NCBI RefSeq assembly: GCF_902459465.1 | Contig: NC_047083.1 | Coordinates: 9,229,526 to 9,293,525, forward strand | Source of the DNA: Asterias rubens | Lineage: Eukaryota > Echinodermata > Asteroidea > Forcipulatida > Asteriidae | Length of the DNA stretch: 64,000 nt | Direction of reading: 5' to 3' | In this document: one piece after another, positions 1 to 11,100 of the stretch | Position numbering within the stretch: position 1 is the stretch's first letter | Layout: the number at the start of each line of letters is the position of its first letter | The notes under the pieces: generated by a model | Seen by the model: the letters and a program-made list of their open reading frames with translations, nothing else | Database searches by the model: none | What the model was told of the DNA's origin: nothing | Program-made: the position numbers and the translations under genes

Positions 1-779
1 ACTTGTAATTATTGCGTATTATGGCTAAGATTTAAAATAAAAATGAAAACATAAATACTAAACACCACGTTCAAACCTGAGCCACAAGGAACTGTTTGGT
101 TCGGACATGAACTATTAATTACCCATTTTCCTACGAAAATATTCTCGCCCTGAATTTTTGTATTATTTATATTTTTACCCGCAAAGTTCATTATTGTGAC
201 ATCATTGTGGTTGGAGTCACCGTGGAATGTCTTCTCGTTGAAGTCTTCTTTGTTAAAGCAAACAATGAGTCGAGCACCTTCTCTTGGTTATGCTCATTGT
301 GTTGCATAGTGTTGTGTCGAATGCAGAATTCAGCTATAGGCCTAGTTGTTGACTGAATGCAAAATGGCGTACAACTTGGCACCCCAAAATGGAATTTAGA
401 AGTCGCGTTTTCTGTGGAACTATACCATTAAAACTTATCAAACACACCGTAGCCAATCGTGATATTCTTTATCAAAGGCATGGCCAATAATTTTGAGTAC
501 ATGAATGGCCATTATGCTATTTGTAATTGACTAGAAAGGTTTTTACCCAAACCTTTATTGCATCGCCGTACTGCTGTGTAGAACTTCACGAGGAAAGCCG
601 AGTACTTTCTCTACACGAATGTCATCTAGCCGAGGTAAGGTTTTGAACAGTTTCTACATTTTTGATTACCATACAAATATATAGAATTAGCCATTTCATG
701 ACCAGTGGGGTGGGGCTGGGGTGAGGGCACACTACAAGGTTTTGCCCGGGGAAAACATTGTAACCCATTACATTGTACC
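1..779. other. No gene recognised
   Basis: Only short chance frames without splice-flanked support or family motifs are present. No repeat was recognised. Confidence 0.5.
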
Positions 780-945
780 CCTCCCACTGTTCAGACAACT
801 CGTCCGTCGGACAACTCGTCCGCCGGACAACTCGACCGTTCAGACAACTCGACGTTGAGACAACTCGACGGGTGACTGATCTCTGAAGATATAGATCAGT
901 GTCGACGGTTCAGACAACTCATGGAGGCTACCTCCATGGACAACT
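780..945. repeat. Cluster of 'cagacaactcg' repeats with small inverted repeats
   Basis: At least seven copies of 'gacaactcg' alternate with self-complementary GC-rich spacers such as 'tccgtcgga', 'tccgccgga' and 'catggaggctacctccatg'. Each spacer can form a small hairpin. No coding frame is evident. Confidence 0.7.
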
Positions 946-1171
946 CGACTTTTGCCCGTATCATTATCAACAAAATCTTCACTTATTTGGAGGTTGTTTC
1001 CTAAGATGTGATGTTTCACGTGTTGGTGTTAGGGCATTGTGGAAATTTAAAAGTGCCGCCATACTCGACGGCTAGCTTGGATTTTGTGTCTTCAATTGTA
1101 TCCATTTTGGTATCGGTGCAGTCGCAACCACATTTTTCTGCTGAACTTGCCATGACCGAAACAGTTATTGG

Positions 1172-1379
1172 TTACAACCTAGTCTTGGCCCAAGACGTAA
1201 GTGCTCGATATTGGATAGTGTATACTTGTGGCGCTCAGTTGTAAATCGCAAAAAGCGCGCCCTCTTACGGTATGATTTAATGACGAGCTTGAAATCTAGA
1301 CTATACTGACGAGCTGCAACTGATGAGCGTAGTACACTATCCAATATCGAGCACTATCGTCTTGGGCCAAGACTAGTTA
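1172..1379. repeat. Foldback element with about 45 bp arms
   Basis: The left arm (about 1,175-1,223) contains 'agtcttggcccaagacg' and 'gtgctcgatattggatagtg'. The right arm (about 1,331-1,377) is its complement, with about 110 bp between. The loop contains a GCGCCCTC word. Confidence 0.8.
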
Positions 1380-1635
1380 CGACCACGAAAACGTAAATCA
1401 GTCATGATTTTCATAAAGTGTATCTCAGTTTTACGAAAAATATTGTTCAGACTTTAAAATTTTGCTTTGTACTGCAAATCTAGATTCCGGAACAGTGAAC
1501 ATCTTTGTGTCTACGGCTTTCAAGAAACTGCCCAGAAAGGAATTGATTGTCTATGGATTGTGGTTTGTGGACGTATAATTGGAGTCAACGCCGGATTCAG
1601 GTAAGGAAAACTTGGCACCATCCGACCTCCACTCT

Positions 1636-1974
1636 TTAAAGGCACTGGACACTATTGGTATAATAATACAAATAATATTGTCAGCATAAAAGCTTACTTA
1701 GTAACGAGCAGTACAAAATTGTAAGAAACTGCCTCCTCTGAAGTATCGTAGTTTCTGAGAAAGGAGTAGTTTGTCACTCAATAATTCAGCTGAAGCCTTC
1801 TTAGGCATATTGAAAGCATACCAATTAATTTGTGGAACAAAGGTTTTTTTCTTCTTCCATTATTCTCTTGCAACTAAATAAAAAACATGACCAATAATTG
1901 AGTCAAGTTTCCACATGTGTGTTATTTTGTTAGGACAATTGACAATAATTAACAAGGGTGTTCAGTGCCTTTAA
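1636..1974. mobile_element. Family A element (full length, diverged)
   Basis: Ends 'ttaaaggcactggacactat' and 'ttcagtgcctttaa' are inverted. The interior includes 'gtaagaaactgcctcctctg' and 'agttgcaa'-type family words. It is non-coding. Confidence 0.8.
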
Positions 1975-1979
1975 GTTTG

Positions 1980-2880
1980 CTTATGCGATTCATCTCTTTG
2001 ATAAAAGTAAGACCTTAGTTTAAAAAGAAAAGTAACATACGTTACTTTGAGTAACAATAATATTGACCTTAAAAACAAAACAAAAACAAAAAAATACATT
2101 ATTTTTGAAAGAGCGCAATAGTGGAGGTCAGATAACGCAAGTTGTCCTGAATCAAGATCGAGACAAGATCAAGACAAAAGGTGAAGTCTGCAAAAGGTAC
2201 GAGGATATCTTACCCGTTCTCTTGCAGAGTCCCTTCCCCTCGTTCTGAGCCCAAACAGTCCCCCAACGATCTTGTTGATGTTGTCCTTGCTTGTTGAGAT
2301 TTCAAGGTGACGTCACACTTTCTTGGCGGTTCTTGATGTGCATATTGGTCGAAGCCAATGATGCTTTTTAACTAGGAGACTATTATTTACTGGAAATTTC
2401 TGTCAGAGTCGCAACTTCAAGTCGCCAGTTGTCATGTTTGTATTATTTCTTTATTGAAATAATTTTATGTTTCAAATAATCGTAATGGTTTAAAAGAAAG
2501 AGTACCAAAAGCAACAAAAAACATTCAAACACACATAAACTCATTAACAAAACTGTTTAAATATTGTTAAAGATAAGTATTATAGTGGTTTTGAGCAAAA
2601 TTAATTAGCTAAAACAGCAACAACACAGATTCTGTACTTATCCTTTTCCATAAACGTTGTAAGTACTCTACCATGGCGTGTGACCATTCATTTGATGGTC
2701 AATGTATCATTTAGGAGTAGTAAATAGTATAATTTAGTCCAGCTAAATTAATATTTACATCTTCCTAAAAATCAGCATTACATCAATTCTGAATGTAGGC
2801 ATTTAGATCATAAAAAAAAGTTTTTCCTTTTTTTTTTTTAAGTTATACAATTATTTCACAAAAGCTACATTTTGTTAGCC
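1980..2880. other. No gene recognised
   Basis: AT-rich sequence with short frames only. The 61-codon frame near 2,063-2,248 begins in an A-rich simple tract and shows no family motif. Confidence 0.5.
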
Positions 2881-2999
2881 CTCCCCCCCCCCCCGAAACC
2901 ACTTAGCTGTGAGCGCTGCGATAAAAAAATGGAATAAATGAATACGGTAGAAAATACAGCTTAGGGATATTGTTGCGAGCAACTGCCCCCCCCCCCCCC

Positions 3000-3033
<34 letters not shown>

Positions 3034-3120
3034 GAAGCTGTGAGCGCTGCGATAAAACTGGGAAATGAATTACGGCAAACAACTTCCCAAAATAGCTGAA
3101 GCTGTAAGCGCTCCGATAAA
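2880..3120. repeat. Poly-C/poly-A tracts and a triplicated short unit
   Basis: C-runs at 2,882-2,894 and 2,986-3,000 and a run of 30 A residues after 3,000 flank three copies of 'gctgtgagcgctgcgataaa' (near 2,908, 3,037 and 3,095, the last slightly changed). The homopolymers may be length-variable or assembly-sensitive. Confidence 0.75.
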
Positions 3121-3512
3121 AAGGAGAGATAAAGACGAAATAAAGACGAAGAAGGAGACAAGAGAGGAGAAAAGATGAGGAAAAAGAGGAGAAAAGATGG
3201 AGAAAAAGAATAGATCACCATGGAGGAAAGACTGCCGTGCTGAATATTGGTTTGTATAAAAAGGTAACTGACCTACGTATCCTTAGTGTTGGCCTAGATA
3301 TAAGACTAGCTCTCTGCTCTATCAGAAAGTTTACTGGCGATTGGTAATGTATAACGCCTGACTGGTGAAGAACGTAGTCTTGGTTCGAGGATGCTAGGAC
3401 CCGAGTAGACGATCATAAGACGCTCTATCTGATGTCCCTGTTGAAGAGTGAAAGGATGCAAGTGAGGTTTAGCCTTTTGTCGAGGCATCCGTGTGGCTTG
3501 GAGAGCTGCGAT

Positions 3513-3584
3513 CCCAAGCGACTGGAATGGCAGACCACCTTCGCCATCACTCTAATGCGTGGTCTCCCGTTCCAGTCGCTTGTG
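3513..3584. repeat. Short foldback, arms about 23 bp
   Basis: 'aagcgactggaatggcagac' at about 3,517 is matched in reverse complement by 'ggtctcccgttccagtcgct' near 3,563, with one or two mismatches. Confidence 0.7.
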
Positions 3585-4424
3585 ACTCGCGGCTCTGCAA
3601 GCACGAATGCCTTGACAAAAGGCGTATTGTGACACTGTGCGTTGGAACGCAGAGGTAAAGTATGGGTAAGTATGACAAAAGCTAACCCTTCCTCCACAGC
3701 TTCTAACCTCTTGTTTTCACAGGCAACAGTTGTATTTTTGTTTTCCACAGATTACTGTTGACAGCTCTGGGACACCGTAAGCGCAAAGCCAAATTTCTGG
3801 CTGAACGGCCGATTTTGTGCTTACTGTGTGGTGCGATTTCCATTATTTTCATAGCGCTGCTAATGTTAATAAACCGTAAGCACATGAAAATGTATTCTTA
3901 CCTTCGGGTGCTTACTACTGTATGAAAATGAAATTTAACAACACAAAACAATGGTGCACGCGCAAGATGACCGCCTACCTGTGAAATATTTGCTTAAAAG
4001 CAAAGTTCTGCTACCAGTTAGCTCGAAATTAATTTGCTTATCGTTAAGCAGCTCTATGAAAGCGTCAAAACTTTCGCCGCTAGTGTAAGATTTTGTCCGG
4101 ACCTCCGACAAAAATGTAGCAATGTTGGACAAGACTTGACAAGGGACAAGGTACATTTTGTAAAGTTACAACCATGCTACAATTTAGCATGGGACCCTTG
4201 CTAAATTGCTCGCGTGTGAAAGGGGCTTTATAGTGTTGATCCCAAATTACTAAACCTTTTTTAGTGTTTTTTCCACAAGCAGATCGTGTTTCACTCTTGA
4301 ATATGATGAAGCAGTCTGCGTGCTGAAACCTTCACTGAGATGAGGTGATGCTCACCGGGGACTGATGATGGGGCCATGAAAAGGTTGGGTAATGTATCGG
4401 GGGTTAGAAAAGGTTACTTAGTGT
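3585..4424. other. No gene recognised; decayed family B-like words
   Basis: Words such as 'ttgtgcttactgtgtggtgc' and 'tttcatagcgctgct' near 3,790-3,860 resemble family B. Inverted equivalents appear near 3,985-4,060. No coding exon is supported. Confidence 0.45.
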
Positions 4425-4741
4425 TAAAGACACTGGACACTTGGTAAATATTTTCAAAGACCAGTCTTCCCACTCAATTAATAACAAACCTGTGAAAATT
4501 TGAGTTCAATTGGTCGTCGAAGTTGCGAGATATAAATTAAATCAAAATAATTTTTGTCACACGAAATTGTGTGCTTTCAGATGTTGATTTCGAGACCTCA
4601 AATTCTAATTCTGAGGTCTCGAAATCAAAGGGAGCCGTTTACCACAATGTTTTATACTATCAACAGCTCAGCTCCCCATTACTTGTTACAGGTTTTATGC
4701 TAAACATTATTTTGAGTAGATCAATAGTGTCCACTGCCTTT
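4425..4741. mobile_element. Family A element
   Basis: It starts 'ttaaagacactggacacttg' and ends 'caatagtgtccactgcctt'. The inner palindrome 'tttcgagacctc...gaggtctcgaaatc' is intact near 4,588-4,626. It lies about 420 bp upstream of the TM7SF3 start codon. Confidence 0.85.
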
Positions 4742-5157
4742 TTTCTCCCTACTAATTTCAGAACAACAAGTCAATCAGGGGAGAGAAGGGGGGCGGGGGG
4801 TCAAAGTGTCCAGGGACAGAATTTCTTCTCAGTGGTTGAGCTTTCTGAAAAGCGCATGATGTCTTCATAATGGTGCGCCCTCTTATGCGTTTAAAGTATT
4901 CAACCAGTAGTGAAAGGCACAAAAACAAACAACGGACTGATGGCGAGTTTAAATAAAAACAAATAAAATAATTATTATTCATTTTGAGGGCGCACTAAAA
5001 CAAATTGACAGAGGGCGCACTTGGTTGGCTGTTGAAACGAAAGAGAAATGAGGAAGAAACAACACAATTTTACGAACAAGATACGGTGATAAAATTGAAT
5101 GTTTTGACTCTTTCTTGAAGTTAAAGTTGAAGAACTGTCAGTTTTTACGAAGACAAA

Positions 5158-8100
5158 ATGGAGCTCCATTCATTGTTGTGTGTTTTTCTCATCCTTCAAG
5201 TAACTGCGGTGCTTGCTGTTCGAGATAATGGTAGGTTTTTGTGTACAAAGTACCCGAAATTTTAGCTAGAAAAATTATTTGTTTACTTTTCGAGTTTCTT
5301 CACCTCACGTGACATTTATACATGCCTGAGTCATCACTGTCAGCAGTCAGAGTGGAGTTTTGTGCTGTGCTTGGTGGTTCCACAACAAATAATTAATGAT
5401 ACATCCAATTTTAATATGTTTTGAATTGATGAAGTTAACGGAAATATTTTATGTCCTGCCACCACTTTCCAGTCATTTTATAACAAAACAAGCAACAATT
5501 TGTAAAAAATAAAAAATTATTCGGGGCGGGGGGGGGGGGGGGTCCAAGCATTTTGTGAAGTTGTGTGAGTTAATTATTACTTTGTTCATATCGAATGCAA
5601 AAATAAATGTAGTTCATTTGCAGGATACTGACATTTTTTTTGAATTCCTTTCTCCTCCCAGTCACTATGTATATGTCGCCATGTATTCCTATAACTATTT
5701 TTGTTTTTTATGAATGAGACTCTTTAACTTGAGTTGACTTTGTGTTTGTGACTTTATTGAGAGGTTCATCTGCATCTGTTAGCTACTGTACAAATGTCTG
5801 GTGTGGCTATCCCGTACAGGTTCATTCCGCTATCGTACATGGAGACAATTATTGTTTATGGAACTCCTACATTGTAGGTAGGAGGAGTCTTGAGATGCTT
5901 TGACTCCTTTACCAATGTTTCAGGAGCACATACCTGAACAGTTTTACTTTTATTTCAAAATATTCATGTAAGGTTGGGTTTGAATCCTACCAAGCTAACT
6001 GTTGATATAACAATGACTAGAATAAGTACTGTCACGAGTCTAGTTACGGTACAAATATCAAATTCTTAACTTTTACAGTTCATTATCATCCAAATTGTTA
6101 ATTCAGTATTCAAGACGAAAATACTTTCCTAATTCTAGTCATTATGAGTCCTGATTCATAATACAAATGCCTAGAAGCCAAAGTATCGTCAAGTCATCTA
6201 AAAAGATTCTTATCATTTGTTGCTTGTCCGCTCTATCTCTCTCCACAGCTGTGTGCCAACTCACCAAAGAGGGCGTCCTCCATCTCAATTTATCAACGCC
6301 GACCCTATGTGACCTCCCTCCGCAAACCAACATCCGCGTCCGCTCAGATTCCATCAGTCCCAGCACGACATACATCTTGTTCACCGTCCAAATCCCAAAC
6401 ATACCCCTCCTGGTCTCTCTCGAACCCGAACCGACCCTTGATCAATCAATCAACACCACCAGTTCGAGCGTAGGGTTAGTAACGATCTTCGGCCAGCATG
6501 GCGTCGTTGGTTCATGGGTCGAGTGGTATTTACTGTTGATGTTCAACGATACGGCGCAGATTCAACTGTTTGCCCAGCCGTACCTACTCCAGGACAAGAC
6601 CAATAGGAGCTTCTCGGGTGAGTCAATGCTAGAGTCGGTTTTCTTGGTGTGCAAGCTGGTGTATCGTGCTGATATGCGTCAAGTGCGTACTGATATGTGC
6701 GACTTAAAGGCAGTGGACACTATTGGTAATTACTCAATATAATTATTAGCATTAAACCTCACTTGGTAAAGAGTAATGGGGAGAGGTTGGCAGTATAAAA
6801 CATTGTGAGAAACGGCTCCCTCTGAAGTGGAGTAATTTTCCACGAATTTGAGTTCGAGACCTCCAGTTTAGAACTTGAGGTCTCGAAATCAACCATCTAA
6901 ACGCACACAACTTCGTGTGACTAGGGTGTTTTCTTCTTTCATTATTATCTCGCAACTTTGATGACCGATTGAGCTCAAATTTTCACAGGTTAGTTATTTT
7001 ATGCATACGTTGAGATACACCAACTGTGAAGGCTAGTCTTTGACAATTATCAATAGTGTCCACTGCCTTTAAAGGCAACTGTTCTTATGAGAACTCGACT
7101 TGCTACTCTGCCACAGAGTAGAGTTTGCTGAATTCAGGAGACTTATTAGTTATAATGTAAATTAAAGAAATTAAAGAATTGTCCCGAGAAGTCTCCTGAA
7201 TTCCGAAAAATCTACTCTGCGGCTGTAAAATAAATAGCAATTTGGTACTTTTTGTAGGACCACAAAACACATACGTCCATAGAGTCACATTTAAAAACTT
7301 ACATGCTTAAAATATAACTTGCTGAGGTGTAGTTTTTTCTTTGGAGACAAACATTATTTTAGAATGTATAACTTATTTACTCTCCTGAAACATTGGCCTG
7401 TGCTTTTATTACTTTTTGTTCTCAAAAACTTCTCGACAAATGAAGCTAAAACTTCTACATTTAAATTTTATTTCATGCATCTTCATGCACAGTGGGTAGG
7501 GATTCATGTCAAACTTGATCTGCAAAAGTTGTCAAACTCTTTAATGTCCCAAAGTGTCAAATTTATGTAAATTTTTCAATATTATTTACCCAGCCCCAAT
7601 CCCCGGAGCGTGCAACCAAGAGTTTGACCTTGAGAATGACCCCAACCTCCACCTCAGCAACACGTCTGCGATGAACATCACTTTCTTGGAGTTTGCCCCT
7701 GCTAACGTCGGTACCACCCGGGGTGAAGACCCACCATCATGTGACTCTGGCGAGGACTCTGCGAGGTTTCGACTGAAGTACGATCTGTACATTTTAAACT
7801 TTGGCTCGCTACAGCTGGATGAAGACAATCTGTTTACGGAAATGTACAAGATGTCCACAGTGCAGAATGTCTTGAAGAATGGCAAGAAGGTAAAATATAC
7901 GGGCTGCGTGTAAATCACAAGTCAACAGTGTTGGAGTGTCCCTGAATTGGAGACTTTCTGGGACAATAGAGGGCAGCAGACTTACCGGGTAAATCCATTG
8001 TTCTCTGAACACTTATTTTTCTTTTAACCAATAACAGATCAAGACATACACCGGGAAGGATATGACAGAGTTCTACCAGGTGAATTATCGAACCCGAGGT

Positions 8101-11100
8101 GCTATCTATAACCTCGTCGTAACCGATCCAAATTATGAAGTTCAGGGAGTGTACGTCCCATCGATCATCTACTCCTGTGACCTTCAGGAGGATAGTATTG
8201 ACTGCGCTGATGATGGTAAGAGCAAGCATGTGATTTCTCCGTTTTGAAGGGACAAGTTGCCTTGGATCAGGCGAGTTGGTCTATGAAAAGCGTTTGAAAC
8301 CGTTTGTTATAAAATTCACTGTGAAACACTACTATGGCGATCATGCTTTCCCAGTCATAGCTCCAATACTTTGGAACAAGCTACCCATCCACATTCAAGC
8401 AGCTCCTTCATTGGACACTTTTGAATCTCTACTTCAAACCCATCTGTTTTGTCAATCAGGGCCCAATTTCATAGAGCTGCTTCCTCGATTAAAACAGGAT
8501 TACTAGCCAAATTTCCGTTTGTTGCATAGTGCTGGTTACTGGTATTCAGCTTTTGTTTGCTTATCCTGAAAATCACATGGAAATTTGGTTGGTAAACCTG
8601 TTTTTATCAAGGAAGAAATTTCATGCTATGCAAATTTTTGTGCTTAGCAGCTCCATGAAATTGGGCCCTGGTTGTAGCGCTTAGAAATTTGCATATTTAG
8701 CGCTCTATAACTGTTATTATTATTTTTAAAGGGACGCGTTGCCTTGGATCAGTCGAGTTGGTCTATGAAAGGTGTCTGAAACCGTTTGTTATGAAATGCA
8801 TGATTACAAAGATGTTTTATAAGTAGAATAACAATGCACACAAAGAAGTCTCGTAATTGAGCTTACACAACACTGCATTTTGTGGAGTCCATTTTTTTGT
8901 ATTCCATCAAATGGCCGACCAAGTGGCAATTTTTGATTTTCATTGCCTCTGTTTGAAAAGTCAGTGTTATATTTTTTGTTTTGATTTTCATTTGACACAG
9001 TTGACTTTGGGGTCATATTGATCGCAACATTTACTGGACTGGCCGGGCTGGTGATCTGCATGTGTGGCCATCGGATTTTCAATTACGGTGAGTTCTAAAA
9101 ACAAACAGTAGTTTGTTGACCCGTTTATTGTTTTGCTTAGTAAACAAGAACAATCTCGGTAGTCTAGTTGGTATGAAAATGCTCTTGAATTGCAAGGGTC
9201 GTGGGTTCGAATCCCACCCGAGTAATATGCCTGTGATGTTTTTCACAGGACTCGGGGGAAAGTACCGAGTATAGTAGAGTGATAACACACATCGATGTAT
9301 GGGTAAAAAAAAAAAAATGAATATTCTGTATCCCTATGCAAATTTAACATCTATTATATAAAAAAAAACCTGTCAAACAAGTTTCATGGTCTGTTGTAGC
9401 TGAGTGGTCTAGCGCATCAAACTCAAGTTCTGCTCCCACAGAAAGTAGCTAAGCACAACAAAATTATGCTCACCAGAAGAAGGTTACCAGCCAAAGTATC
9501 ATGTCTTATTTAACATTTGTGACTGGTAATCTTGCTGACTTTGCTGAGCAGGAAACTTTTAAGCAATATTTTATACCTTGGGAAATCCATTTCAATGTTT
9601 ATCGATTTGAACCCTGTATGTTTTTTTCTGGTCTTTTGATTTGCAGAGATCTTCTTCTTTGGGTTTGTTCCATTTTTCATCGGATCCTTCATGATATTCG
9701 GTGCACTGGCTCCCATGACGCCATTTGGTAAGTTACAAAAGCTCATCATTTGGCGGTCAGGTTGGTGTCTCTCCTCACCTTCCACCTCTGGGACCCCTGT
9801 TCGAATCCCACCAGGGGCATTATGTGGACTGGGTTTTCAGCCCCTACCTTACTGCGTGGGTTTTTCCTGGATTAATTCTCTCGAGTTTTCCTCCCACATC
9901 TAAAACTGAATCTTCTTCATTGTCTTTTCTCTTCTTGTTTGGTTTAATAAGAGTGCTTGACAATATTTCCCAGATCCAAATCTACTAACTTTCAGGATGG
10001 CCCTTTGCAGTGCACTGCAGTGGCAAGACAAATTGCCTTTGATTTTGGGATGGAGATTGGCTGAGCTTATGAGCTTAAATGCAACAATAGAGCCCCACTG
10101 CACAAGCTAGTGTTTCAGGCTGCGCCAATCGTGGACTGATCTGGTGGGACCGAAAAGTGAAAGGCTTCCATGCCTGGTATTTTCCTCAATGCCCCTGGTC
10201 ATTGCCTCCATGCCCCTGGTCATTACCTCCAAATCCCACATAAGAACTACTTAAATGAATTGTTCTGTTTTCCTTCTTGCCTTTAGCCCTGAGTATTGTA
10301 GCCCTGTGTTTCGGCCTCGTCGGTGGAACGATTCATTTCGCCCTGTGGTGGCGCTTTGGGAAGTATCTATGGTCGATGCTTCTAGCTGGATTCAATCTTG
10401 GATTCCTGTTCTCCGCTCTCGTGTTTTTCATAACCCCACTTGGTAAGTATCAGTTTGTTCGATCCTTTCTAGGTTTTTGTTTGTTTTGTGGACTAGAGGA
10501 GGCTGTGTTGTGACTGATCGAGTGCGCTGGACTCGAGCTCTGCTGTTTCTGATCAGCAGAGAGATGATTCGAGGACCAGGCCCAATTCAATGGCCCTGTT
10601 TACTGCAGAATTCTGCGCTTACGACGCCTCGGATACAGAATTATGCGGTAATCAGAGCCATGAACCCACAAAGCATTGTTCATACTCGGTACAAAGACAT
10701 GTTGTATCATCATGTTTTCATTCAACTTTTAGAGCCCCGTGCGATGTATCGTTGTTTTGGCCTCTTCTACAATTTATTTTGCCCTGTTTATCAGGCCTGG
10801 AGGAATTACACGCAGGCGGCTTTGGTCATTGCCCCTGGTCTTGGCCTTAGTGCCCCTTCAAAAAATTCATCCGACTTTAAGATTTTCCAATGGAAAAATG
10901 CCCCTTTGCAAATTGAGAATGCAGACCTGAAACTTCATGGAGGCAACAAAGTTTAGTTTTATCTTATTCTTGGCCGGGTGTATAGTACTAAGCTTGGGCG
11001 ATATCGATTTATTTTATTCACGATATATCGCCGACAACATATCGCGATATTCGATATAATCGCGATTAATTAAATTTGACATCATCAGTCTTCAAACTCC

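Noticed and set aside
1480-1606. Possible exon ending 'gattcag|gtaagg' near 1,606
   Set aside because: The donor-like site follows a frame of about 25 codons, but no acceptor, partner exon or family match was found.
9147-9230. Functional tRNA gene
   Set aside because: The B box is good, but the same head with the same non-tRNA tail recurs at several sites, and the cloverleaf is imperfect. It is SINE-derived.
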